Assembly (NCBI GenBank): GCA_030526045.1
Contig: JAUNDN010000001.1
Span: 142,377 to 206,376 of the forward strand
Reading direction: 5' to 3'
Source of the DNA: Bacillota bacterium
Lineage (GTDB): Bacteria > Bacillota > Clostridia > Lachnospirales > Lachnospiraceae
Length of the DNA: 64,000 nt
Position numbers and translations under genes: made by a program. Below the pieces are notes generated by a model that searched no databases, was not told the origin of the DNA, and was given only the letters and a program-made list of their open reading frames with translations. Of the stretch, positions 17,427 through 25,244 are shown in pieces; position 1 is the stretch's first letter; each line of letters starts with the position of its first letter.

Positions 17427-18020
17427 TCACTCGTGTTCTGCCGCAATCTTATCAATGGCCTCCGGCAATATCTTCCACTCTGCCTGCTCCATTACTCTCC
17501 TTTGCAGGATTTCCGGTGTGTCTCCCTCAAGGACCTCCACCGCCTTCTGTGCAATAATCCTCCCGGTATCCGTCCCCTCATCCACATAATGAACAGTGGC
17601 ACCTGTCACCTTGACACCACGGGACAATGCCGCTTCATGCACCTTAAGCCCGTAATACCCCGTTCCACAAAACGAAGGAATCAGCGAAGGATGAATATTG
17701 ATGATCCTGTCGCGATATCTCTCAATCATTTTCTCGGGCAGGATAACAAGAAAGCCTGCCAGAACAATTAAATCCGGATTTAACTCATCCAGTTTCTGCA
17801 GAAACGCGTCATTAAATTCCGTCCTGCTTCCAAAGCTCTTCGGTGAGATACAGAACGCCGGAATGCCGCTATTCTCAGCTCTTTTCAGGGCATACGCTCC
17901 GGCATTATTACAAATAACGCCCGCTATCTTTGTATTCCTGATACTACCGTCTGCAACTCCGTCTATGATTGCCTGAAGATTCGTACCGCCACCGGACACA
18001 CATACCACAATTTTTAGCAT
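17427..18020 (-). CDS. purN: Phosphoribosylglycinamide formyltransferase PurN
   Basis: A 197-residue GAR transformylase using 10-formyl-tetrahydrofolate, third step of purine synthesis. The motif [37 protein letters not shown] contains the catalytic His and Asp, and the N-terminal [16 protein letters not shown] binds the phosphate. It overlaps purM by seven bases, so it is translationally coupled. Confidence 0.96.
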   Translation of the reverse strand: MLKIVVCVSGGGTNLQAIIDGVADGSIRNTKIAGVICNNAGAYALKRAENSGIPAFCISPKSFGSRTEFNDAFLQKLDELNPDLIVLAGFLVILPEKMIERYRDRIINIHPSLIPSFCGTGYYGLKVHEAALSRGVKVTGATVHYVDEGTDTGRIIAQKAVEVLEGDTPEILQRRVMEQAEWKILPEAIDKIAAEHE

Positions 18021-19039
18021 AAGGTTACTCCCTTTTCTCCTGCTTTGACCTCACCTACCAGATAAGCCTTTTCACCGGCTGTCTCGATTGCAGCGATAGC
18101 CTTATCCGCATCGGCAGGATCAAGGGCAAGCACCATGCCAAGTCCCATGTTATAGGTATTATACATCAGCTTTTCTTCCAGCTGTCCCTTCTTTCTCATC
18201 AATTCAAAGATCGGAGGGATCGGATAACTGTCTTTCTTCACATGAGCGTTCACGCCGTCAGGAAGCATTCTGGGTATATTCTCATAGAAACCACCCCCGG
18301 TAACATGACTACAGCCCTTGATGGTAACGCCAGCTTCCTTCACACTTCTTAAAGCCTTCACATAAATCTTGGTAGGCTCGATCAGTGCCTCACCAAGTGT
18401 CCTGCCAAGCTCATCATAATAGGTATTCAAGCTTTCTGCCGTCATATCAAAAATCTTTCTCACCAGAGAAAATCCATTGCTATGTACGCCTGAAGATGCA
18501 ATACCAACCAGGACATCTCCGGGCTGAATGTTCTCTCCCGTGATCAAATCCTTCTCATCTACAACACCCACTGCAAAGCCTGCCAGATCATATTCATCTT
18601 CCGGATAAAATCCCGGCATTTCAGCGGTTTCACCACCGATTAAAGCTGCATTTGACATTTTACAGCCTTCAGCCACACCCTTCACGATCGTTGCAATCTT
18701 TTCGGGATAGTTCTTTCCACATGCAATATAGTCAAGGAAAAACAGCGGTTCTCCTCCTGCACACGCAATGTCATTGACGCACATGGCAACACAGTCGATT
18801 CCCACTGTATCATGCTTATCTAATAAAAATGCCAGTTTCAGCTTGGTTCCGACTCCATCCGTACCCGAAACCAGTGTGGGCTTTTCCATATTCTTAATCG
18901 CTGCAAGGGAAAAGGCACCTGAAAATCCACCAAGACCGCCAAGCACCTCAGGTCTCATGGTTTCCTTCACATATTTCTTCATTAATTCGACACTGCGGTA
19001 GCCTGCCTCAATGTCAACTCCTGCTTTCTTGTAATCCAT
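18014..19039 (-). CDS. purM: Phosphoribosylformylglycinamidine cyclo-ligase PurM
   Basis: A 341-residue AIR synthetase, fifth step of purine synthesis. Typical PurM-family blocks are visible: [66 protein letters not shown] and [15 protein letters not shown]. It lies between purE (55-base gap) and purN (overlap). Confidence 0.97.
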   Translation of the reverse strand: MDYKKAGVDIEAGYRSVELMKKYVKETMRPEVLGGLGGFSGAFSLAAIKNMEKPTLVSGTDGVGTKLKLAFLLDKHDTVGIDCVAMCVNDIACAGGEPLFFLDYIACGKNYPEKIATIVKGVAEGCKMSNAALIGGETAEMPGFYPEDEYDLAGFAVGVVDEKDLITGENIQPGDVLVGIASSGVHSNGFSLVRKIFDMTAESLNTYYDELGRTLGEALIEPTKIYVKALRSVKEAGVTIKGCSHVTGGGFYENIPRMLPDGVNAHVKKDSYPIPPIFELMRKKGQLEEKLMYNTYNMGLGMVLALDPADADKAIAAIETAGEKAYLVGEVKAGEKGVTLC

Positions 19040-19094
19040 GTCTTCCTCCTCAAAAAAGTATATTTATCCTCTGATCAGGCCTGCAAGTATGCTG

Positions 19095-19595
19095 TTAATA
19101 ATTCTTATAGCCCACCTGTGCAAGCTTTTCATCCTTTTTTTGTACACTTTCCTTCATTTTAAGGCTGTAATCCTTCAGTTTCTGTAAAAGTACTTCATCT
19201 GAGGTTGCCAGAATCTTGGCAGCCAGAAGTCCTGCATTGGTTCCTCCGTTGATTGCCACGGTAGCAACCGGAATTCCGGACGGCATCTGTACAATGGAAT
19301 AAAGAGAGTCCCTGCCGCCTAAGGATGTGGTATGCATGGGAATCCCGATAACCGGCATAGGAAAGATAGCCGCGCACATGCCCGGCAGATGCGCTGCCAT
19401 GCCTGCTCCTGCAATGATGACCTTGAAACCTTTTTCCTCCGCCGTTTTTGCATAATCAAAAAATACATCCGGCTCCCGATGAGCAGAAATAATCTTCATC
19501 TCAAAAGAAATTCCAAGCTCCTCTAATACCTCCGCTGCCTTTGACATCACCGGCATGTCTGAATCACTGCCCATTACAATTCCTACCTGTGCCAT
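19095..19595 (-). CDS. purE: N5-carboxyaminoimidazole ribonucleotide mutase PurE
   Basis: A 166-residue class I PurE. The GSDSDMPVM start motif, SAHREPD and the AGMAAHLPGM segment hold the catalytic Ser and His residues. It has a GGAGGAG site seven bases upstream. No purine riboswitch or promoter can be seen in the 54 bases separating it from the peptidase gene, so it is probably read from an upstream promoter. Confidence 0.96.
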   Translation of the reverse strand: MAQVGIVMGSDSDMPVMSKAAEVLEELGISFEMKIISAHREPDVFFDYAKTAEEKGFKVIIAGAGMAAHLPGMCAAIFPMPVIGIPMHTTSLGGRDSLYSIVQMPSGIPVATVAINGGTNAGLLAAKILATSDEVLLQKLKDYSLKMKESVQKKDEKLAQVGYKNY

Positions 19596-19649
19596 AGTTC
19601 TCCTCCGTTTTCATCAGGCTCCTTGTGCCTTACATTCTATAACATCATA

Positions 19650-21713
19650 CTATAAAACGCCTTCCTTATCAAGCGGAAGGTTCAACTCCTCACACCCCGG
19701 AAGCACAAATCTTCCCTCCACAATAATCGGAATCACTGCCTCCTCCTTTGTCACAACACTAACCTCCCCCAGCTCATCATAGGGAATGGTAATATCTGTG
19801 TGGCAATTAAAATACGCACTCAAGGCATCCTCTTTTCTTTTTAACGAACACTCGTTATCTCTTGCAATAATTTCCTTTCCGTCCGGATTGTAGACCACAA
19901 CCTCCTCCGCATGGGAATAACAGGTATCTCCCACTGCAAAATGAGGGCCGGTCTTCTCCGCAATTAAAATAGGAAGCTTATCCTCAATGCCGAATTTCCT
20001 TGCAGCCACAAAGGCAGTGGTATTGGTTCCGATTGCGAACTCTCCGAGAGGAAGTGTTTCATGATGAAACAACACATTATCCCGGATATATTTCCGATTC
20101 GCTTCCTCCGAGTCAAAATTTTTGCAGGTATAATCCGTCACCATGCCATCCGAAAAGGTTAACATAATATCTCTATATTCCAATTCATTCAGGTAAACTC
20201 TGCTTACATGAAGCGTACCCTCTGTCCCGGCAAGCACCGGCGAGGTAAACACCTCCCCCACGGGAATATTGACATCTGCAACGCAGTTTTCAAAGTTCGT
20301 CTGTTTTTGGCTGTCCGTCAGCGTATGAAGCATCACCTTGAGGTTCGTCCTGTTTCCGTTCATTCCCTTTACAAGGACATATTTTCCCTGATCCAGCGTA
20401 TCAATAATGACCTGCTGCATCCGCTGATAAAGCTGATAATCCAGGGTATTGATCTTTACCACTTCATCGAAGATCTGAGGAAAGTCTTCCCCGATTTCCG
20501 GTACCGGAAAAGCAATAATGGTAAAGCTTCTTTCCTCCCCCTTAATATATTGATTCTGAAGCTGCCCTGCTGCCGCCATATACTCCACTGTCAGCTTCTG
20601 CTGACTCTCCGACAAATGTACGGCCTGCGGCTTTTCCTTCAGTTCAAAAGGCTTTTCACCAAATACCTCCACCACCGCAGGGCCGCCGAAAACAGCCGCC
20701 TCCTCTTTATATTTTTCGTAGGCCTCTCTCCAGGCTTCCAGTCGTACCTGCACCAGCTTTTTGTCAAGGAACAACGCCTGATCATCCTTATGATCAAAAT
20801 CATATTGCTTGTTCGGGATTGCACCGTAGTATCCGATACGGTTCATACCTTTTCCCTGAAGCAGGCTGGATGCTGCGCGGTAAATGGTAGGCTCAAGCCC
20901 CATTTTTCGGAAATTTTGGACCGCAAGCCGAATCATCGGTTCAAACCCCAGACAATAGCGGATATTCACTGTCTTCTTCTTAGAAATATCCTTATTTCCG
21001 ACCTCAAAACCAATCCGATACCCTTCCGTATAGGTATCTGCCATCTTCTGAAGTGTTTCCTTCGGAAGTGAGGTCAGATGCTCCCAAGTCCTTAGCTCGT
21101 TCTCTGTAACATATTCTCCATAATAGTAAAGATACCGCGGATCTGAAAGATTACCTTCCACGATCTTCAATGCAAAATCCGAACCGGGGTCCAGCATATT
21201 CTTTAGCTTTTCCTCAAAGGCAGCTCTGGTATAATCGTTGATATAGTAATAAAAGCTTTCGCGGATTGCCTCTGCCTGGGGCAGTTGTCCGCTTTCTTCC
21301 TGTTCACAGACAAAGGAACCGTAAATCTCCAGAAAGAGTTCTAAACGGGTGGTCACATCTTCCAGTTTTTGTTCAAAAGCAAGAGGGATCGTGCTCCTAA
21401 GCTCCGCATAAAGCGCACAGAGCAGCTGCCCGTATTCCTCGCCAAAGCACTTTACGGCATAATCCGGATTTCCATAACATACGCTATAATTTGGGGGCAG
21501 AATATCGCTGTAAAGCTTATCATTGATTTCCTGCAGCTTTTCCATCCCGCATTCCCGTAAACAGCCTTCGGAAACGAACCGGTATACCTCACAGATCATA
21601 CTTAAGAAATCCGCTTCCTTATGAAAATACTGTCCGTATTCAGAAGCATTCAGCTCTTCACCCTGTATTTCCCGTATTCTTTCTTTTGCAAGCAAAAATC
21701 TTTCTTCCACCAT
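19650..21713 (-). CDS. M29-type aminopeptidase with long N-terminal extension
   Basis: A protein of about 687 residues whose C-terminal 450 residues look like the thermophilic M29 aminopeptidases (AmpS/PepS). Signals are the VNIPVGEVFTSPV block, GTLHVSRVYLN, FSDGMVTDYTCKNF, LPLGEFAIGTNTTAF and EKTGPHFAVGDTCYSHAEE, which carry Glu and His residues corresponding to the metal ligands. The usual enzyme is about 410 residues; here some 230 helical residues precede the catalytic part. The H-x-D pair near the end of classical M29 is replaced by HAEE, so activity is not certain. The start is the ATG in a TGATG overlap with the upstream stop. Confidence 0.75.
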   Translation of the reverse strand: MVEERFLLAKERIREIQGEELNASEYGQYFHKEADFLSMICEVYRFVSEGCLRECGMEKLQEINDKLYSDILPPNYSVCYGNPDYAVKCFGEEYGQLLCALYAELRSTIPLAFEQKLEDVTTRLELFLEIYGSFVCEQEESGQLPQAEAIRESFYYYINDYTRAAFEEKLKNMLDPGSDFALKIVEGNLSDPRYLYYYGEYVTENELRTWEHLTSLPKETLQKMADTYTEGYRIGFEVGNKDISKKKTVNIRYCLGFEPMIRLAVQNFRKMGLEPTIYRAASSLLQGKGMNRIGYYGAIPNKQYDFDHKDDQALFLDKKLVQVRLEAWREAYEKYKEEAAVFGGPAVVEVFGEKPFELKEKPQAVHLSESQQKLTVEYMAAAGQLQNQYIKGEERSFTIIAFPVPEIGEDFPQIFDEVVKINTLDYQLYQRMQQVIIDTLDQGKYVLVKGMNGNRTNLKVMLHTLTDSQKQTNFENCVADVNIPVGEVFTSPVLAGTEGTLHVSRVYLNELEYRDIMLTFSDGMVTDYTCKNFDSEEANRKYIRDNVLFHHETLPLGEFAIGTNTTAFVAARKFGIEDKLPILIAEKTGPHFAVGDTCYSHAEEVVVYNPDGKEIIARDNECSLKRKEDALSAYFNCHTDITIPYDELGEVSVVTKEEAVIPIIVEGRFVLPGCEELNLPLDKEGVL

Positions 21714-22036
21714 CAATCCACATACGCTCCTGCAAACAAAATAAGGCTGAGCATTCCAAATGCAAGCACATTTATCATAATTCCCAGCACGGTAAACAAT
21801 TTAAATTTTTCCTTTTCCGTGGTGGACCACACACCGAGACTGACTCCCACAAGCATAAAGATTACCGCAAGAAGCGCTGCCGTGCCATACCTTGCTGAAG
21901 ATTCTCCACCATTTAAATAGGATAAATAGACGGCACTTCCCAGCGTTGCGCAAGAGAGCACTCCCAGGATCGTCGCCATAATGCCATATAAGGAATGTTC
22001 CTTATTGGTAAAAATGTAGCCTTTTGTTCTGTTCAT
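21713..22036 (-). CDS. Small membrane protein, DUF6142-like
   Basis: A 107-residue protein with three predicted helices (about residues 16-39, 50-68 and 78-100) and a conserved-looking N-terminus MNRTKGYIFTNKEHSLYGIMAT. The start follows a GGAAG site; an earlier Met at 22069 is unsupported. The stop overlaps the start of the M29 peptidase gene, so the two are translationally coupled. The family label is from memory, and no function is known. Confidence 0.65.
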   Translation of the reverse strand: MNRTKGYIFTNKEHSLYGIMATILGVLSCATLGSAVYLSYLNGGESSARYGTAALLAVIFMLVGVSLGVWSTTEKEKFKLFTVLGIMINVLAFGMLSLILFAGAYVD

Positions 22037-22096
22037 TTTGTCACTTCCTTCATGAAGCAAATAAGGCATCCCTGATTTCAGAAATGCCCTTTCATC

Positions 22097-22249
22097 CTAA
22101 AATAAAATCTTAGACTTATTCGCCAGCAGCTTCGCTCCACTGATAATTACCAGTATTCCGCAGACAACCCCGGTCACCAGTGTAACAACCCCAACTGCAA
22201 TACTCACCGCACCGGCTCCATTCATGGTCTTATAGACTTTTTCATCCAT
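22097..22249 (-). CDS. Small 50-residue membrane protein
   Basis: A short frame with an AAAGGAG ribosome binding site seven bases before its ATG. The product starts MDEKVYKTMNGAGAVSIAVG, has one hydrophobic helix at about residues 14-38 and a basic end (KLLANKSKILF). It is just after pyrE (27 bases) and before the DUF6142-like gene, both on the same strand. It is too short to assign, but the ribosome binding site, position and helix make it a credible gene. Confidence 0.7.
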   Translation of the reverse strand: MDEKVYKTMNGAGAVSIAVGVVTLVTGVVCGILVIISGAKLLANKSKILF

Positions 22250-22276
22250 ATTGCTGCTCCTTTCTGAAATCACAAT

Positions 22277-22951
22277 TTATTTTGCACCATACTGTTCATA
22301 ATATGCGTCAATTGCCGTCTTAATGGTATCATCAATATAAATCTGTCCCTTATAAGGCTTGTTGTACAGATACTCCACAACCTCCTGCATATTAACGATT
22401 GCATTGGCATCAAATCCGTACTTTTCCTTAATCTCGGCAAGCGCACTCTTGTCGGTCTGCCCCTTTTCCATACGATTAAGGGATACCATCAGACCCTTCA
22501 CCTCTACATCAGCCTGTGCTTTAATGATCGGATAGGTCTCCTCAATGGATTTCCCGGAGGTGGTCACATCCTCGATGATCACTACCCGGTCTCCGTCCTT
22601 TAACTTACTGCCGAGCAGGATCCCTGTATCTCCGTGATCCTTGACCTCCTTGCGGTTTGAACAATACCGGATATCCTTTCCGTATAACTCGCTGATGGCC
22701 ATGGTCGTTGCAACCGAAAGCGGAATCCCTTTATATGCAGGTCCGAAAAGCACATCAAAATCAAGGCCGTAATTGTCATGAATTGCTTTTGCATAATATT
22801 CACCAAGCTTGCGCAGCTGAGTACCCGTCACATAGCCACCCGCATTCATAAAAAAGGGGGACTTTCTTCCGCTCTTTAATGTAAATTCGCCAAACTTGAG
22901 CACCTGGCTGTCCACCATAAACTCAATAAATTCCTGCTTATAGCTCTCCAT
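22277..22951 (-). CDS. pyrE: Orotate phosphoribosyltransferase PyrE
   Basis: A 224-residue enzyme that makes OMP from orotate and PRPP in pyrimidine synthesis. The PRPP-binding motif RVVIIEDVTTSGKSIEET near residues 115-132 and the FGPAYKGIPLSV segment are diagnostic. Its promoter lies at 22992-23020 and leaves only a 30-40 base leader, so there is no room for PyrR-type attenuation. Its partner pyrF lies 10 kb away beside nrdD. Confidence 0.95.
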   Translation of the reverse strand: MESYKQEFIEFMVDSQVLKFGEFTLKSGRKSPFFMNAGGYVTGTQLRKLGEYYAKAIHDNYGLDFDVLFGPAYKGIPLSVATTMAISELYGKDIRYCSNRKEVKDHGDTGILLGSKLKDGDRVVIIEDVTTSGKSIEETYPIIKAQADVEVKGLMVSLNRMEKGQTDKSALAEIKEKYGFDANAIVNMQEVVEYLYNKPYKGQIYIDDTIKTAIDAYYEQYGAK

Positions 22952-22991
22952 TTGTCAATTCCTCCCTGTATCAGACTTTATATCCTTAAAA

Positions 22992-23020
22992 AGTATATCA
23001 TCAATTATCTTATCTTTCAA
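22992..23020 (-). promoter_or_regulatory. Sigma-A promoter of pyrE
   Basis: TTGAAA (23015-23020), 17-base spacer, TATACT (22992-22997) on the minus strand; the -35 box overlaps the last codons of the REC-GGDEF gene. It may drive the unit pyrE to purD and onward. Confidence 0.7.
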
Positions 23021-24378
23021 CTGTCCATGCGGGCGATACCATATTCTATTTTCACCTTTCCATTCGTGTAAAGCTGATAAAAGCATTCCAGAATACGGCC
23101 TGCCACCATATCTCCGTTTTCTCCGTTTGCATCCATTAAAATCACGATCATCTGCTTGCTGGAATATCTTGTGGATACATCGGATCTTCGCAAGGAAGTA
23201 TAGATAGCCTTTTCCAGCAATTCCAACGCCAGCTCTGTTTCTGTAACATCAGGCTCCTGACTATCATTCTCAACTACAGTAAAAAGTAATGTCTGGACAT
23301 CCCTTTGGCTACGCTCAAGAAATCTGCGAATAAAATTGTACACGTGGTGGAAGCTTTCAAAGTCAAGGGAATAAACTCCTCCACCATTATCTGTGCGATT
23401 CATAAGATCTTTAAGATAGCCCAGATCAACATTTTTTTCACCACGTTTGTTTTCCGTCTGAAGTTTATCACTGAAAAAGTGATAGGATTTCTTTCCGTTC
23501 TGCTTTACATAGTAGAGGGCTTTATCCGCCGAATTGTAAAGTTTGAGAAACTCCGTTCCGTTCTCCGGCGATTTTGCAATACCAATTGACACGGAAGTAT
23601 TGGTTCTAAAGTCACACTGTTCAAGCTTATGGGTCAGATCGGAAATGATATTTGCAGCACGATTACAAATTTCCTCTCTTGCCGTAATATCTCTGGCAAA
23701 AACCATGAATTCATCTCCACCGATGCGACATAAAATATCTCCCTCATTGAAAACATCTCGTAAGGTATCCGCAAACATTCTCAAGATACGGTCTCCTGCA
23801 ATGTGCCCGAAGCTGTCATTGATTATCTTGAAGTTATCCATATCCATCATTAGCAGCACACCCGGAACCCCCTGGGCAAGAAGTTCATTAACCGCTTCCT
23901 CTGTATAGATTCTGTTCCACAATCCGGTCAGTGCATCCTGACAGGATTTGCTCTTCATATCCGAAGCCTCACGTGTCTTTTGCTCCAGTCTGTCTGCCAG
24001 GCTGCGGCGAAGTTCCTCTAGTTCCAGCGCTCTGCCGATTCGTGAACGCATTACCTCAGGGACAAAGGGTTTTACGATAAAATCAATTGCACCTTCATGA
24101 AAGCAACGTGTTTCCGTTTCAGCATCACTATCTGCGGTAAGAAAAATCACGGGGATATTTTGGCAATGCTGCATCGCACGAATCTTTTTCAGTGTCTCAA
24201 ATCCATCCATTTCAGGCATATTAATGTCAAGCAGAATGATATCGCAATCATTCTTTTCAAGATAGATCAGAGCCTGCACACCGCTTGTTACGGGAATAAT
24301 CTTATACTCATCTCGTAGTACCATTCTTGCGGTGGCAAGATTCACCTTGTTATCATCAATAATTAATATACTTTTCAT
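23017..24378 (-). CDS. Response regulator with GGDEF diguanylate cyclase domain
   Basis: A 453-residue protein: REC domain (about 1-120, phosphoacceptor Asp51 in LLDINMPEMDG), a coiled linker (about 120-145), a GGDEF domain (about 146-305) with an intact GGDEF motif at 220-224, and a C-terminal domain of about 140 residues that looks like a degenerate second GGDEF fold (SLRRSDVSTRYSSKQMIVILMD). The intact motif suggests synthesis of cyclic di-GMP on phosphorylation. No RxxD inhibitory site is visible at the usual place before the motif. It is the last gene of the kinase operon, six bases after the binding lipoprotein, so it is the probable output of the two kinases. Confidence 0.88.
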   Translation of the reverse strand: MKSILIIDDNKVNLATARMVLRDEYKIIPVTSGVQALIYLEKNDCDIILLDINMPEMDGFETLKKIRAMQHCQNIPVIFLTADSDAETETRCFHEGAIDFIVKPFVPEVMRSRIGRALELEELRRSLADRLEQKTREASDMKSKSCQDALTGLWNRIYTEEAVNELLAQGVPGVLLMMDMDNFKIINDSFGHIAGDRILRMFADTLRDVFNEGDILCRIGGDEFMVFARDITAREEICNRAANIISDLTHKLEQCDFRTNTSVSIGIAKSPENGTEFLKLYNSADKALYYVKQNGKKSYHFFSDKLQTENKRGEKNVDLGYLKDLMNRTDNGGGVYSLDFESFHHVYNFIRRFLERSQRDVQTLLFTVVENDSQEPDVTETELALELLEKAIYTSLRRSDVSTRYSSKQMIVILMDANGENGDMVAGRILECFYQLYTNGKVKIEYGIARMDS

Positions 24379-24384
24379 CCCTTA

Positions 24385-25215
24385 TCACCCGTTTTTCACA
24401 GAACCAGTTTTCAGAACAGCGTTTTCAATTCCATATCGCTCAGCCAGAGCATTGATCGTTCCGTCTTCATAAGCATTCCGCAAAAATTCATTGACCTTCT
24501 CAGTCAGATCAGAATCCTTGCGGAGTCCTACACAGATTGTCTCATCATTCAAATAGATATCAATTTTCAGACCTTTAAATGCCTGTCCTTCACCGGTATA
24601 ATATGCTGCCATGATCAAATCTATTACAGCTGCATCTGCCCTCTTTGCCTGAACAGCCTTCAGTGCGTCCATCTGGGTCGGGCAAACAGAATAACGGTAT
24701 TTCCTTCTCTCCAAAAGAGCCTCTCCCATAGAACCTGCTTCCACTGCAAACAGCATATGCTGGCAGGCTTCAATGGTAGAATACTGCTCCTTCTCGCTGC
24801 TTCTTAACACCACGACCTGTGCATTTGACAGATACGGCTCAGAGCAGGATATGCTCTCCTTAAGCTCCTCTGACATCGTCATACCATTCCAGATACAATC
24901 GATACTTCCCTTTTCAAGAAGTTCTGTTTTCTTATCCCAGTTAATTTCCCTAAGTTCCAGAGCAACTCCAATGCTTTCCGCAAAAGCTTTGGCCAAATCG
25001 GCATCGAAGCCTGTCCAGCTTTCTCTGCTGCGGTAATCCATGGGGGCAAAATCCGTGACACCCACGATGAGGGTTTCTTTTGACTGTATATATTCTAGAT
25101 CCGACTGTCCCGGTTCTATGACAGAGACCGGCTCCCCCCTACCGGGTGCACAACCTGTCAGCAGGAACACTGCCGCAAGAAGCAGTATGCTGCACTTTTT
25201 AGACCGTTTTCTCAT
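24385..25215 (-). CDS. Amino-acid-type solute-binding lipoprotein (SBP family 3)
   Basis: A 276-residue lipoprotein with lipobox LLTGC, then the family 3 binding fold: LIVGVTDFAPMDYRS, WTGFDADLAKAFAESIGV, WDKKTELLEKGSIDCIWNGMTM. These are hallmarks of polar amino-acid binding proteins. No permease or ATPase accompanies it; it lies between a hybrid kinase and a GGDEF regulator, so it is probably a ligand receptor for signalling rather than for import. The start follows GAGGAA; an upstream Met at 25230 would overlap that site. Confidence 0.85.
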   Translation of the reverse strand: MRKRSKKCSILLLAAVFLLTGCAPGRGEPVSVIEPGQSDLEYIQSKETLIVGVTDFAPMDYRSRESWTGFDADLAKAFAESIGVALELREINWDKKTELLEKGSIDCIWNGMTMSEELKESISCSEPYLSNAQVVVLRSSEKEQYSTIEACQHMLFAVEAGSMGEALLERRKYRYSVCPTQMDALKAVQAKRADAAVIDLIMAAYYTGEGQAFKGLKIDIYLNDETICVGLRKDSDLTEKVNEFLRNAYEDGTINALAERYGIENAVLKTGSVKNG

Positions 25216-25244
25216 ATCCGTTCCTCGCATTCTGTATATTCCGT

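Noticed and set aside
19596..19649. Purine riboswitch or PurR-type site before purE
   Set aside because: The 54-base gap is too short for an aptamer and has no conserved motif; the pur genes are more likely read from upstream.
20208..21071. Plus-strand frame of 287 residues
   Set aside because: Antisense to the M29-type peptidase gene, with low-complexity Leu/His/Arg content and no family resemblance.
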